Source: Natronomonas salina (GTDB lineage: Archaea; Halobacteriota; Halobacteria; Halobacteriales; Haloarculaceae). From it: a stretch of 64,000 bases of DNA. How positions within the stretch are numbered: position 1 is the first letter of the stretch; every line of letters begins with the position of its first letter. Made by a program: the position numbers and the translations under genes. The stretch covers positions 2,790,001-2,854,000 of the forward strand of contig NZ_CP058335.1 of NCBI RefSeq assembly GCF_013391105.1. The letters run 5' to 3'. The notes under the pieces are model-generated. The model ran no database searches, was not told the origin of the DNA, and saw only the letters and a program-made list of their open reading frames with translations. This document shows, one piece after another, positions 45,702 through 53,491 of this stretch.

Positions 45702-46337
45702 GTGCCCAGAACGCCCCTGATCGACCCCGACGGATTCTTTCGAGAGCATCCTGACCCATCGCTCCAGGCCCCTGCAATACTCCTCGTGGTCGTGTCGATT
45801 GTACAGGCCATCCTGCACGAGGGTATCCTAATTGGCTTACGAGGTTCACTTGAGTTGTTGTTCGTATTCCCCGGTGTAGTGCTAGTGAGCTTCGGTGCCA
45901 TCTTGGTCGCTGGATTGGTGGTATACCCTCTGTATTGGATCGGCGTCGCCGGGTTCTTCTATCTGGTCTCCCTCTGGTTCGATGGTTCGGGGACATTCAG
46001 GCGGGTGGTCGCGTATTTCGGTTGGATGTGGGCCCCATACCTGCTTGGTTTGCTCGTCGTCGGGATTCCGTTGCTCGTCGTCTTCCCGGAGGGGGTCATC
46101 TCGGTCGCAGAGGATCGATTCTTCATCGAGGCGTTCACCGAGCGGCTAACGCTTATCATCCGAATGATCCAAGCCGTCAGTCTCCTGGTGACTCTCTGGA
46201 CCGCGTATATCTGGGTGTACGCGCTCAAGCACGGACGTGGCCTGACGCGTCGCGCAGCAACGATCACCATCGGTGTCCCGATCGGGATTCAGTTGTTCCT
46301 CTGGATCGCTCTTCAGCTGTTCTATCCACCGATTTGA
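45702..46337 (+). CDS. Yip1-domain family membrane protein
   Basis: GTG 45702 starts a 211-residue protein beginning MPRTPLIDPDGFFREHPDP, the PxxFF-type N-terminus of haloarchaeal Yip1 proteins. Five membrane segments follow, with VAYFGWMWAPYLLG in the middle. It is related in plan to the 26935-27657 protein. Function is unknown. Confidence 0.7.
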   Translation: MPRTPLIDPDGFFREHPDPSLQAPAILLVVVSIVQAILHEGILIGLRGSLELLFVFPGVVLVSFGAILVAGLVVYPLYWIGVAGFFYLVSLWFDGSGTFRRVVAYFGWMWAPYLLGLLVVGIPLLVVFPEGVISVAEDRFFIEAFTERLTLIIRMIQAVSLLVTLWTAYIWVYALKHGRGLTRRAATITIGVPIGIQLFLWIALQLFYPPI

Positions 46338-46925
46338 CGTAGATCCACCGACCGAGACGCGCTCATACCACCTCGGTGAGAAATCGAAACTGCAGGGGGT
46401 GGGGTGTAGCCGACGAGCCTTCCCGACCAAAGGGATCAAAGCCAACCACTCGACGACTACATTCGAGGATTCGATGGATGGCTTGTTAAATATCGATCTC
46501 AGTACGGTCCTCGAAAACTGATAGTGGTCTCGAATTACCACCTCTGCGCTTAGCTCCAGGGCTTCAGACGCCCATAGAGCATCCTGGTGTAGCAAACTGG
46601 GCAGCAATCGACTGGCCGCTCGTAATAACAGCCCGGTTGTTCAGCCGGATAATGATTCATGGTATCGAATAACACTATCTATGGTATTGAATCGCTTCCC
46701 CAATAGATTAGGACCACTATCTACGGGCATCTCTTGACGGCTACCCAACAACTGTCGACAGTTGTCGCGTCTCAGAGAGTGCTGTTTGGAGAGGGTTCCT
46801 CGTCTGATTCCATCTGTGAGAATGGTAGACGCTGTGCCGACAGAGCGGATGCAGAGCTGGTACTAGCGGACTAAATTGCTGAGGGAGACCTCGGGGTTAT
46901 CAGTGATCGGATTAGAACAGGAGAT
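46338..46925. other. Intergenic region of the island, no gene seen
   Basis: This 588-base AT-richer stretch has no frame with haloarchaeal character. It contains the exact palindrome at 46748-46765 and direct word repeats (TATCGAATAACACTATC and TGGTATTGAATCG near 46660-46695). It may be decayed mobile or gene DNA. Confidence 0.45.
46748..46765. promoter_or_regulatory. Perfect 18-base palindrome
   Basis: ACAACTGTCGACAGTTGT reads the same on both strands without a spacer. It lies about 160 bases upstream of the zinc-finger gene. It could be an operator for a dimeric regulator; as DNA hairpin it could also be a remnant of a mobile-element end. Confidence 0.4.
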
Positions 46926-47156
46926 ATGGACGTCTCTAAGCATCCCTCTACCCAATCTCCGCGTCGGAAATCAACGCTCTTCTGCGCTGATTGTGGCCAC
47001 GAAAACCCTATCGAAGGAGATTGGATCCTCAGAGAGAATGGCAATTCAACTGACTACGAATGCCCTGAGTGTGAGCTGATTATTACCACGCGACGACACC
47101 CCGTCAGAGCTGCAGCCTCCTCAAATCAACTTCTTTCTCAGTCACCGTGTGACTGA
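46926..47156 (+). CDS. Small zinc-finger protein (DUF8106-like)
   Basis: The 76-residue protein starts MDVSKHPSTQSPRRKSTLFC and has two knuckles, CADC at about 20-23 and CPEC at about 46-49. The GHENPIEGDWILRENGNSTDYEC spacing resembles a haloarchaeal CPxCG-type family. The C-terminal 20 residues are Ser/Gln-rich and may differ from relatives. Function is unknown. Confidence 0.65.
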   Translation: MDVSKHPSTQSPRRKSTLFCADCGHENPIEGDWILRENGNSTDYECPECELIITTRRHPVRAAASSNQLLSQSPCD

Positions 47157-47291
47157 GGTAAATACTTCCACGTCGATTTGGACAATACCACCTCTAAAGC
47201 CCTCAGGTCGCTCGGCGATATATCCTCTTAGATCGGAGAGGGGTCGCCGAGGCCACTAGATGAACGCGAGCCCGCTCGCCCTTTCAGCCCG

Positions 47292-47444
47292 CTAAGAATG
47301 TATCCTCGACCCTAGCAAAACCGGGGTGGAAGCCAGAATCCGGTCGGCTCGCTCCAGGGGCTCCTCGTCGGCCAGTGCCCGCTCGACGGCCGCCAGCCGC
47401 CGTTCGAGGGAGTCGCGGTCGGGGTCGAGGTCGCTGGGAGGCAC
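47292..47444 (-). pseudogene. Truncated coiled-coil protein (DUF7310-like N-terminus)
   Basis: GTG 47444 opens MPPSDLDPDRDSLERRLAAV and 30 further residues, ending abruptly at TAG 47292-47294 after a change in composition (LASTPVLLGSRIHS). The N-terminal heptad pattern and the ERRLAAVERAL motif resemble a longer haloarchaeal coiled-coil family. The sequence leaves GC-rich codon use near 47325, so the rest of the gene was probably removed when the island formed. Confidence 0.45.
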
Positions 47445-47551
47445 GGCTTGGGGTGGCCGCGGGATACGATATAAACCCCGGCCCGGGAAGCAGTCCCGTC
47501 GAGCGAGTTGCTGACGTCGCTGCTAAAACAGAGACGTCCAGACCGCGCCGG

Positions 47552-48847
47552 TCAGTCCACGAGGTCGGACATCGTCACGACGTCGACGTCGGCGTCGTCG
47601 ATGTACTCCAGCAGCTCGCGGTAGTCGTCTTCGGAGATGTCGAAGTCCTCGCCGTTGTCGCCGATGGAGTGCCACATCGGGGCGACCAGCTGGTTGTACT
47701 TCTCGGCGAGGTCCACGGAGTTCTTGACGGCCTCGACGCTCGTGCCGTCGATGCGACCGACCGCGTGGGGGTCGTTCACCGGGAGGCCGACGTTGCCGCC
47801 GCCGTAGCTGATCGATCCCGCGTGGTACTCCCGGAGGAGCTCCATGTTCGTCGCGTCGCGGATGTTCCCTGGGGCGATGTGGTACTTCGCACCGTCTTCG
47901 AAGCCGCGGGTCTCCAGCCAGTTTATCGATTTCTCGATGATGTCGCGCTGTTCCGTCTCGGTCCAGTTCTCCTCGGTCAGCACCGCGCTGCCGTTGTTCT
48001 CCGGGTGCGGGTGGGAGACGATGTCCCAGCCGCTGGAGTTCATCTCGCGCAGTTCGCTGACGTCGAGTCGGGAACTCGCGCCGACGGCGTGGGTGATGAC
48101 CCCGTCGACGCCCGGGAACCCGAACTCCTCCATGATGTCGAAGGCGCGGGTATGCGTGTGGTGGCAGTCGTCCCAGGTGAGCATGACCTTGCCCGTATCG
48201 GGGGCGTCGTGGACGCGAATCTCGTCGATGGCCATGTCGATGGCCTGCCCCTGGCTGCGCTGGCGACCGATCAGACGAAGCTCGTAGACCTCGCCGAGGT
48301 CCGGATCCCCGCGCTCGCCGGTCGCCCCCATGTCGAGGGTCATCCAGTGGTTCGTCGGCCCGGTGTGCGTCCGGTTGAGCCGGAGGACGTTCCCCTGGTC
48401 GGGCGCGACCGGCTGGACCTCTAGGCGATGGATCTGGGGGTTCTTCGCCCGGAACGACACCGAGAGGGTCTTCCCGCGGAGGTCGACCGGTTCCGAGAAC
48501 GCTTTGACGGCCCCGACGTAGGGTTCCGCCTCGTCGGCGAGCAGCCGGATACCTCCCTCGCCGTTCTTGACGTCGTTCGTCGCTTCGAAGGACCCGTACG
48601 TGTCGAGGTCGTACCAGTCGTCGACGCCGTCTTCGAAGTCGATCAGTAGCTCTCCATCCTCACCCTCCTCGCCGTCGTCCGTCGGCGTCGGCTCGTCGGT
48701 CTGTGGGACCGTGTCGTTCCCGTCGTCCGGGTTCTCGTCTCCGGTTCCGAGGTAGCGGTCGAGATCGCCCACACACCCCGCGAGACCGAGCGCGAGTCCG
48801 GTTGTGCCTGCACCTTTCAGGAATCGACGGCGGTTCTGCCCCGTCAT
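47552..48847 (-). CDS. Tat-exported lipoprotein with polysaccharide deacetylase (NodB-like) domain
   Basis: From ATG 48847 the protein has 431 residues. A twin-arginine signal RRRFLKGAGTTG and lipobox LAGC at about residue 21-24 precede an acidic Thr/Asp/Glu-rich spacer (to about 75), a carbohydrate-binding-like beta domain (about 78-215) and a NodB-type barrel (about 220-430). The first NodB motif is VMLTWDDCHHTHTRAF, with the Asp pair, and the HPHPENNG block can provide the metal histidines. It may de-N-acetylate surface polysaccharide outside the cell. Confidence 0.85.
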   Translation of the reverse strand: MTGQNRRRFLKGAGTTGLALGLAGCVGDLDRYLGTGDENPDDGNDTVPQTDEPTPTDDGEEGEDGELLIDFEDGVDDWYDLDTYGSFEATNDVKNGEGGIRLLADEAEPYVGAVKAFSEPVDLRGKTLSVSFRAKNPQIHRLEVQPVAPDQGNVLRLNRTHTGPTNHWMTLDMGATGERGDPDLGEVYELRLIGRQRSQGQAIDMAIDEIRVHDAPDTGKVMLTWDDCHHTHTRAFDIMEEFGFPGVDGVITHAVGASSRLDVSELREMNSSGWDIVSHPHPENNGSAVLTEENWTETEQRDIIEKSINWLETRGFEDGAKYHIAPGNIRDATNMELLREYHAGSISYGGGNVGLPVNDPHAVGRIDGTSVEAVKNSVDLAEKYNQLVAPMWHSIGDNGEDFDISEDDYRELLEYIDDADVDVVTMSDLVD

Positions 48848-49037
48848 AGTAACTGGGTCGTCACTTCCTGGCGTCTTTATTATCAATTGGTTAAGCACCG
48901 TTCCAGGCGGTATGGGGTCGATTCTAGGGAACTCGGCACGGATTCGACGAGCGGCCCGCTAATCGTCGGCCAGGCGTTCGATCGGCTAGTTATTCCTTAC
49001 TTAACTGGTCATTAACGGGTCAATACCGGGTTGTTGG
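48848..49037. other. AT-rich gap between deacetylase gene and reductase remnant
   Basis: No gene is visible. TATTATCAATTGGTTAAG at 48877-48894 is the likely promoter of the leftward deacetylase gene. The stretch TTATTCCTTACTTAACTGGTC near 48989 is the right flank of the AT-rich island. The junction with the truncated reductase gene at about 49038 may be a deletion or insertion scar. Confidence 0.4.
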
Positions 49038-49190
49038 TGGCACCGCATCAACGCCGTCGCGACGGCGCTGCACGCCGGGATGACCGTCGACGAGGCCGAC
49101 GACCTCGACTTCGGCTACTCGCCGCCGTTCGGCCAGGTCTGGGACCCTGTGCTCACCGCTGTCAAGGTGCTGAGCAGCGACCTCGAGTAA
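49038..49190 (+). pseudogene. C-terminal remnant of pyridine-nucleotide disulfide reductase
   Basis: Fifty codons ending at TAA 49188-49190 encode RINAVATALHAGMTVDEADD and then YSPPFGQVWDPVLTAVKVL. This is the dimerisation-domain end of CoA-disulfide reductase/NADH oxidase-type enzymes. No start codon or upstream flavin domains exist, so this is a stump. It marks the right-hand edge of the accessory island, where the rest of the gene was lost. Confidence 0.75.
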
Positions 49191-49204
49191 ACGTTTCCGG
49201 GCGC

Positions 49205-49654
49205 CTACGCGTCGTGCTGGGGAAGGCGGACGACGGAGAGCCAGAACTCCTCGAGGGTGCGGACCGTCTCGATGAACTCGTCGGGGTCGACCGGCTTCGT
49301 GAGGTAGGCGTTCGCGTTGCAGTCGTAGAGCTTCGCGACGTCCTCCTCGGCGGCCGAACTCGTGAGGACGATGACCGGGATGTGGTCGAGTTCGGGGTCC
49401 GCTTTCATCTCCTCGAGGACCTCGTCGCCGTTCTTCCGCGGGAGGTTCAGATCGAGGAGGACGATGTCCGGCCGCGGCGCGTCGGCGTACTCGCCGGTCT
49501 GCTCAAGGAACTTCATCGCCTCGACGCCGTCGGTGGCGACGTGGATCGTCGTCTGGATGCGCCCCTCGCGGAACGCCTCCTGGGTGAGCCGGACGTCGCC
49601 GGGGTTGTCCTCGACGAGCAGGACGTCCGCGGGCTCGCCCCGCCTATTACTCAT
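49205..49654 (-). CDS. Response regulator receiver protein (Rcp1-like)
   Basis: ATG 49654 gives a 149-residue single receiver domain. Acidic residues lie in LLVEDNPGDVRL, the phospho-acceptor Asp in IVLLDLNLPRKNGDEVL, and Lys in LTKPVDPDEF. The RKNG motif and extended beta-hairpin are typical of cyanobacterial Rcp1-like regulators paired with phytochrome-type or PAS kinases. No output domain exists, so it acts by protein contact. No kinase is adjacent. Confidence 0.9.
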   Translation of the reverse strand: MSNRRGEPADVLLVEDNPGDVRLTQEAFREGRIQTTIHVATDGVEAMKFLEQTGEYADAPRPDIVLLDLNLPRKNGDEVLEEMKADPELDHIPVIVLTSSAAEEDVAKLYDCNANAYLTKPVDPDEFIETVRTLEEFWLSVVRLPQHDA

Positions 49655-49899
49655 CCCGATCACCGACCGGTGGTCCGGTCGCGGCTCGCCCTCCGGTTTC
49701 GATACGGGACACCCACCGACGTCCGTTCGCGCTGACCTCTCGCAGACGGGTACCACCGGCGACCGACGCACCCGTCGCTGCAGAGGAGCCCATATACTCG
49801 ATGACAGGTGAACCAGCGGTAAGTCACTTTGGAACGACGAGGTTTTGACGACGACGGGGTCGATCGGCCCTCGTTCTCCCGCTAGCGACCCCGAACCCG
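49655..49899. other. Intergenic region, no gene seen
   Basis: The gap upstream of the response regulator contains no supported frame. It is Arg/Ser-biased in all frames and carries the response regulator promoter. Confidence 0.4.
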
Positions 49900-50289
49900 C
49901 TACGTCGCGACGATTACGGCCGCCTCGACGACCGTGGTCACGACGAACAGCGCGACGACGGCGGCGGTCGCGATTACGGACGGCGACCGGCCGCGGGCGG
50001 TCGCGTACCGCACCGCGCCGGCGCCGATCGCGACCGAGAGGACGAGCAGCCAGCCGAACAGCGCCGCCCAGACGCCCACGGAGAACGGCTGGACCGCCGC
50101 GAGGTACCAGCCCGGCAGCCCCGGGTAGTAGACGTCCGGGTACAGCAGCGCGACGGTCTCGTAGCGGCGGTAGGGTAGTTCGGCCGCGAGCGCGCCGTCG
50201 AGGTACTGGACGCCGCCCCACCACACGAGCAGCAGTGCCAGCGCGACCACTGACGCCGAGACCATGGACCGCCGGGAGGACGCTGTCAT
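49900..50289 (-). CDS. Small membrane protein, unknown
   Basis: ATG 50289 gives 129 residues with three or four membrane helices (about 9-27, 60-85, 88-102, 108-128) and an extracytoplasmic loop rich in Tyr and Pro (LPYRRYETVALLYPDVYYPG). It has no known family motif. The frame extending to 50373 runs into the promoter of the divergent regulator. Confidence 0.6.
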   Translation of the reverse strand: MTASSRRSMVSASVVALALLLVWWGGVQYLDGALAAELPYRRYETVALLYPDVYYPGLPGWYLAAVQPFSVGVWAALFGWLLVLSVAIGAGAVRYATARGRSPSVIATAAVVALFVVTTVVEAAVIVAT

Positions 50290-50432
50290 ACGTGGATCGA
50301 GGGCGACGGGCGGGTTTACGATAGCGCCCGTCGCCGACGACACCCGGTGACTGGGGTGCTGTGGGCTGTCCACCTCGAGCTACTGCCAGTTCGGAGACCG
50401 AGATTTATGTCGAACGGGGCGAACCAGGAGGT

Positions 50433-51243
50433 ATGACGGACGACGACGTCGCGCGGTTCCTCGCCGATTCCCCCGACCGCCGGCGGGTGCTGACGCGCCT
50501 CGCCGACGAGCCGGGGACGCCCGCGGAACTGGCGTCGGCGCTGCCGCTCTCCCGGCGGAGCGTCCAGCGGCACCTCGGCCAGTTCGCCGACCGCGACTGG
50601 GTCGCCAAGCGCGACGGCGCCTACCACCTGACCACGACCGGCGAACTCGTCGTCGCCGAGCACACGGCCTACCTCGAGGCGCTCCAGGGGATCGACGACC
50701 ACGGCGACGTCTATCGCCACCTCCCGGACGCCGACCACGCCCCCGACCCCCGGTGGCTCGACGACGCGACCGTCACCCGTGCGTCGACCGAGGCCCCGCA
50801 GGCGCCGGTCCACAGCTACCTCGACAGCGTCCGCGACTTCGAGACCGACCGGGTCCGGATGATCTCGCCCGTGTTGAGTCGGCTGTTCCACGACGTCCAC
50901 GCCGACCTGGCGCTGGAGGGGACTCACACGGAACTGGTGTTGTCGGCGGCGACGATCGACCGCGCGCGGGAGCTGAACCCCACCGAGTTCGAGATCGTCG
51001 TCAGCGTCGGCGTCCTCGACCTCTACCGCCACCCCGACGACGTCGCCTTTCGGACTCACGCTCGGCGCCGACCGCGTCCTGCTGGGCGCCTACGACGCCG
51101 AGGGGCGGCTGCAGGCCTGCATCGAGTCGACTGTTCCCGCGTTCTACCGGTGGGGAGAGGGGCTGTTCGAGCAGTACCGCGACGCGTCCGAACCGGTCGA
51201 CCCGCCACTGTCGCTGCCGTTCGACCTCGGCTCCGGGGGGTGA
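50433..51243 (+). pseudogene. HTH transcriptional regulator, frameshifted near C-terminus
   Basis: ATG 50433 begins a winged-helix regulator (PAELASALPLSRRSVQRHLG at about 28-47). The frame reads well to HPDDVAF near 51047, then turns into Arg/Pro-rich nonsense. Skipping one T in the TTT at 51048-51050 restores a sensible tail (GLTLGADRVLLGAYDAEG ... FYRWGEGLFEQYRDASEPV) to TGA 51241-51243. The restored protein is about 269 residues and resembles haloarchaeal HTH regulators with a C-terminal ligand or dimer domain. It is broken as written; a sequence error is possible. Confidence 0.8.
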
Positions 51244-51336
51244 CGACTGCCAACCTCGGTATCCCCCGGAGGGGTGGCCGGTCGGACAACGGGTGGCACA
51301 GCGGACGACAGCTCTCGTAAACAGCCCTGCAGCCTG

Positions 51337-51531
51337 ATGGTCGTCGCCTACGCGCTCGTCGACCCGCTGGAACCGTTCCTCGCGCCGGACGGTCCCGTGA
51401 TACGGCTGCTGTTCGTCGGCGGGCCGCTCGTCGCCTACTATCTGTTCGCGGTCGCCCTGACGTGGCTCGAGCGTCGGCTCGCGGCGTTCGGACGGCCCTC
51501 CGAGACGCCGGACACGCGCAACACGAACTGA
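51337..51531 (+). CDS. Small single-helix membrane protein
   Basis: ATG 51337 encodes 64 residues with two hydrophobic stretches (about 2-14 and 23-45) and a charged C-terminal tail (RRLAAFGRPSETPDTRNTN). It ends seven bases before the convergent ATPase-like gene's stop. It belongs to no family I recognise. Confidence 0.5.
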   Translation: MVVAYALVDPLEPFLAPDGPVIRLLFVGGPLVAYYLFAVALTWLERRLAAFGRPSETPDTRNTN

Positions 51532-51537
51532 GTGGGG

Positions 51538-52968
51538 CTACGTCGGGCCGATGCCGTGGCGGTCGATGCTGCGGGCGATGGTCGCCGCGACCTCCTCGGG
51601 CGGGTGGCGTCGCTCCGGCCGCTTCGGGACCACCGCCGGCTGGATGGCGCCGTGGACCGCGTCCACGCCGGCCGCCCGGGCGGTCGCGTCGACGCGACAC
51701 CAGCAGAGCGGCGCCTCGGGCATCGAATCGAGGCCCTCCCGCTGGACGTACCGCTCGACGGCCTCCATCGACCCGGGGCCGAGCGCCGCGGTCTGGTAGG
51801 AGTCGGTCGCCGAATCGAACTCGGCGGCTGGGTGGCGGGTCTCCTCGTCGGTGACGAGGACCCGCGTGGCGACGTGGTCGGCGATCGCGAGGCGAATCGC
51901 CTCCGGGAGTTCGGACGGCGGCGGGCCGCTGAAGATCGGCGCCAGCGGCAGGTCGCCGCTCGTCCGAAGCAGCCGCTGGAAGAGGTCGCCCTCGCCGGCC
52001 AGCAGGTCGTCGAAGCCGTCCAGGACGAGCGGGAACATCGAGGAGGCCGGCGGGGCGAAGGCGGCGACCTCCTGGAGGCGACAGCACAGCGCCGCGACGA
52101 GGACGTGCGTCCGCAACTGCGCCGTCCGGTCGGTCTTCCTGGCGGGTGGCCGGTCCTCGCCCGTCGGTTCGAGCGCTTCGCCGGTGACGATCACGATGTC
52201 GTTCTCCAGCAGCGCCCGGCCGATGTCGTAGGAGCCGTCGCCGACGAGCAGGTCCTCGGGGTGGGCGTCGCCGAGCTGTTCGAGCAGCCAGGCGGCGTCG
52301 ATCGAGGGGTCCCTCGCGCGGTCGAGGGGGCCGTCCATGGCGTGCTTGGCGACCGCCAGCGCCTGCCGGCCGCGCTCGTCGGCGTCCTCGAGGGCGACGG
52401 CCAGGTCGTCGAGCCCCTTCGACTCCAGGGCCTTGCCCACGTCGGCGTACCCGACGTCGTCGCGGAGGAAGACCGCCGGGAGGACCGAGGAGAGCACGCG
52501 GGCGACGTTCCAGTCGAACTCCGGCGCCTCGGAGAAGGCGTCGAGGTAGGCGTTGACCCGCGCGTTCACGGGGTCCAGCTCGAAGGTCGCGGGGTCCGGC
52601 ACCGGCGCGTCGAAGGCGTCGATCGTGACCCGCCGGTCCTCGGGGACGACGAGGTCCCTCGCGACCCGCGAGCGGTCGACGTCGATCCAGACGACGTCGT
52701 CGAGGCGGTCGGCCGGCAGCCGCGCCAGGAGTTCCCGCGGCGCCGTCCCGCCCGGGTGGACGTAGCAGAACCCGTAGCCCGCCTCGGCCCACTGCACGCA
52801 CCAGGAGTCCAGCAGCGCCCCCTGCAGCCCCGGGTCCGTCCCCTCGACGTAGCAGCCGGCCCCCAGGTCGCCGTCCGGAAGGGAGATCGACGCGGACGGG
52901 TCCGCCGGGTCGGGGCCGATCCGCGTCGCGTCGACGCCGCGGTGGACCATCTCGCTGGAGCGTGGCAT
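51538..52968 (-). CDS. VirD4/TraG-like conjugation ATPase homologue lacking the Walker A motif
   Basis: The 476-residue protein parallels the haloarchaeal conjugative ATPase family. A loop-plus-helix region (CYVEGTDPGLQGALLDSWCVQWAEAGYG) stands where the P-loop GxxGxGKS should be, and PLVLDGFDDLLA is a Walker B-like strand. The next helices and the C-terminal LVTDEETRHPAAEFD region follow the same plan. The lysine and GS of Walker A are absent, so ATP hydrolysis is unlikely. It could be a regulatory or structural paralogue. No other conjugation gene is adjacent. Confidence 0.65.
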   Translation of the reverse strand: MPRSSEMVHRGVDATRIGPDPADPSASISLPDGDLGAGCYVEGTDPGLQGALLDSWCVQWAEAGYGFCYVHPGGTAPRELLARLPADRLDDVVWIDVDRSRVARDLVVPEDRRVTIDAFDAPVPDPATFELDPVNARVNAYLDAFSEAPEFDWNVARVLSSVLPAVFLRDDVGYADVGKALESKGLDDLAVALEDADERGRQALAVAKHAMDGPLDRARDPSIDAAWLLEQLGDAHPEDLLVGDGSYDIGRALLENDIVIVTGEALEPTGEDRPPARKTDRTAQLRTHVLVAALCCRLQEVAAFAPPASSMFPLVLDGFDDLLAGEGDLFQRLLRTSGDLPLAPIFSGPPPSELPEAIRLAIADHVATRVLVTDEETRHPAAEFDSATDSYQTAALGPGSMEAVERYVQREGLDSMPEAPLCWCRVDATARAAGVDAVHGAIQPAVVPKRPERRHPPEEVAATIARSIDRHGIGPT

Positions 52969-53207
52969 TCTACTAGGCCGGTTGGCAGTTCCCTCGTTAG
53001 TCCCTTCTGGCCAGTTACTTAGGCGGCTGTGATGGGCGTTCACACGGTCCAGAACGGCTTTTTCGGGTCACTCGTCGCCGCAGAAAAAGCGTCAGTTGAC
53101 GGCCGCGGTCCGAGGCAGCGAGCGCACGGTACCACCACCAGGAGGCCACTTCGGGGCGCTACGCCGCATCCCCCTGGTTGCCATCAGCTCCCTCGGTTCC
53201 GACCGGC
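52969..53207. other. Intergenic region, no gene seen
   Basis: The gap contains AT-richer promoter sequence just upstream of the leftward ATPase-like gene (GTTACTTAGGCGG near 53013) and no supported coding frame. Confidence 0.35.
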
Positions 53208-53327
53208 TCAGTCCCGACGCATCACGCACTCGCAGCTCGGACACCGCAGTTCGCTCCCCGATACCTCGAGGTCGGAATCCGATCCGGTCCAGCCGCACTC
53301 CGGGCACAGCGAGATGTTCTGAGACAT
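53208..53327 (-). CDS. Small zinc-ribbon protein, 39 residues
   Basis: ATG 53327 to TGA 53208 encodes MSQNISLCPECGWTGSDSDL and a second half with RCPSCECVMRRD. Two CxxC knuckles (CPEC, CPSC) form a minimal zinc ribbon. It has its own start and stop and acidic codon use, so it is probably real. Such mini-proteins are common in haloarchaea; function is unknown. Confidence 0.6.
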   Translation of the reverse strand: MSQNISLCPECGWTGSDSDLEVSGSELRCPSCECVMRRD

Positions 53328-53491
53328 GTCCGGTCGACCTAGCCGCGCATCTCGTAAGTGCGTAGTTGCCACCTGTTGGGTCCGTACCTGTCGATTCTCT
53401 CGCCAGCCGAGCGGGTCCGGCCGCGGTCGGAATAAACGGCTCCCGGATAGCCGGCGGCGGGCCTAATAGGATGGGGCCACTCTCGGGAACC

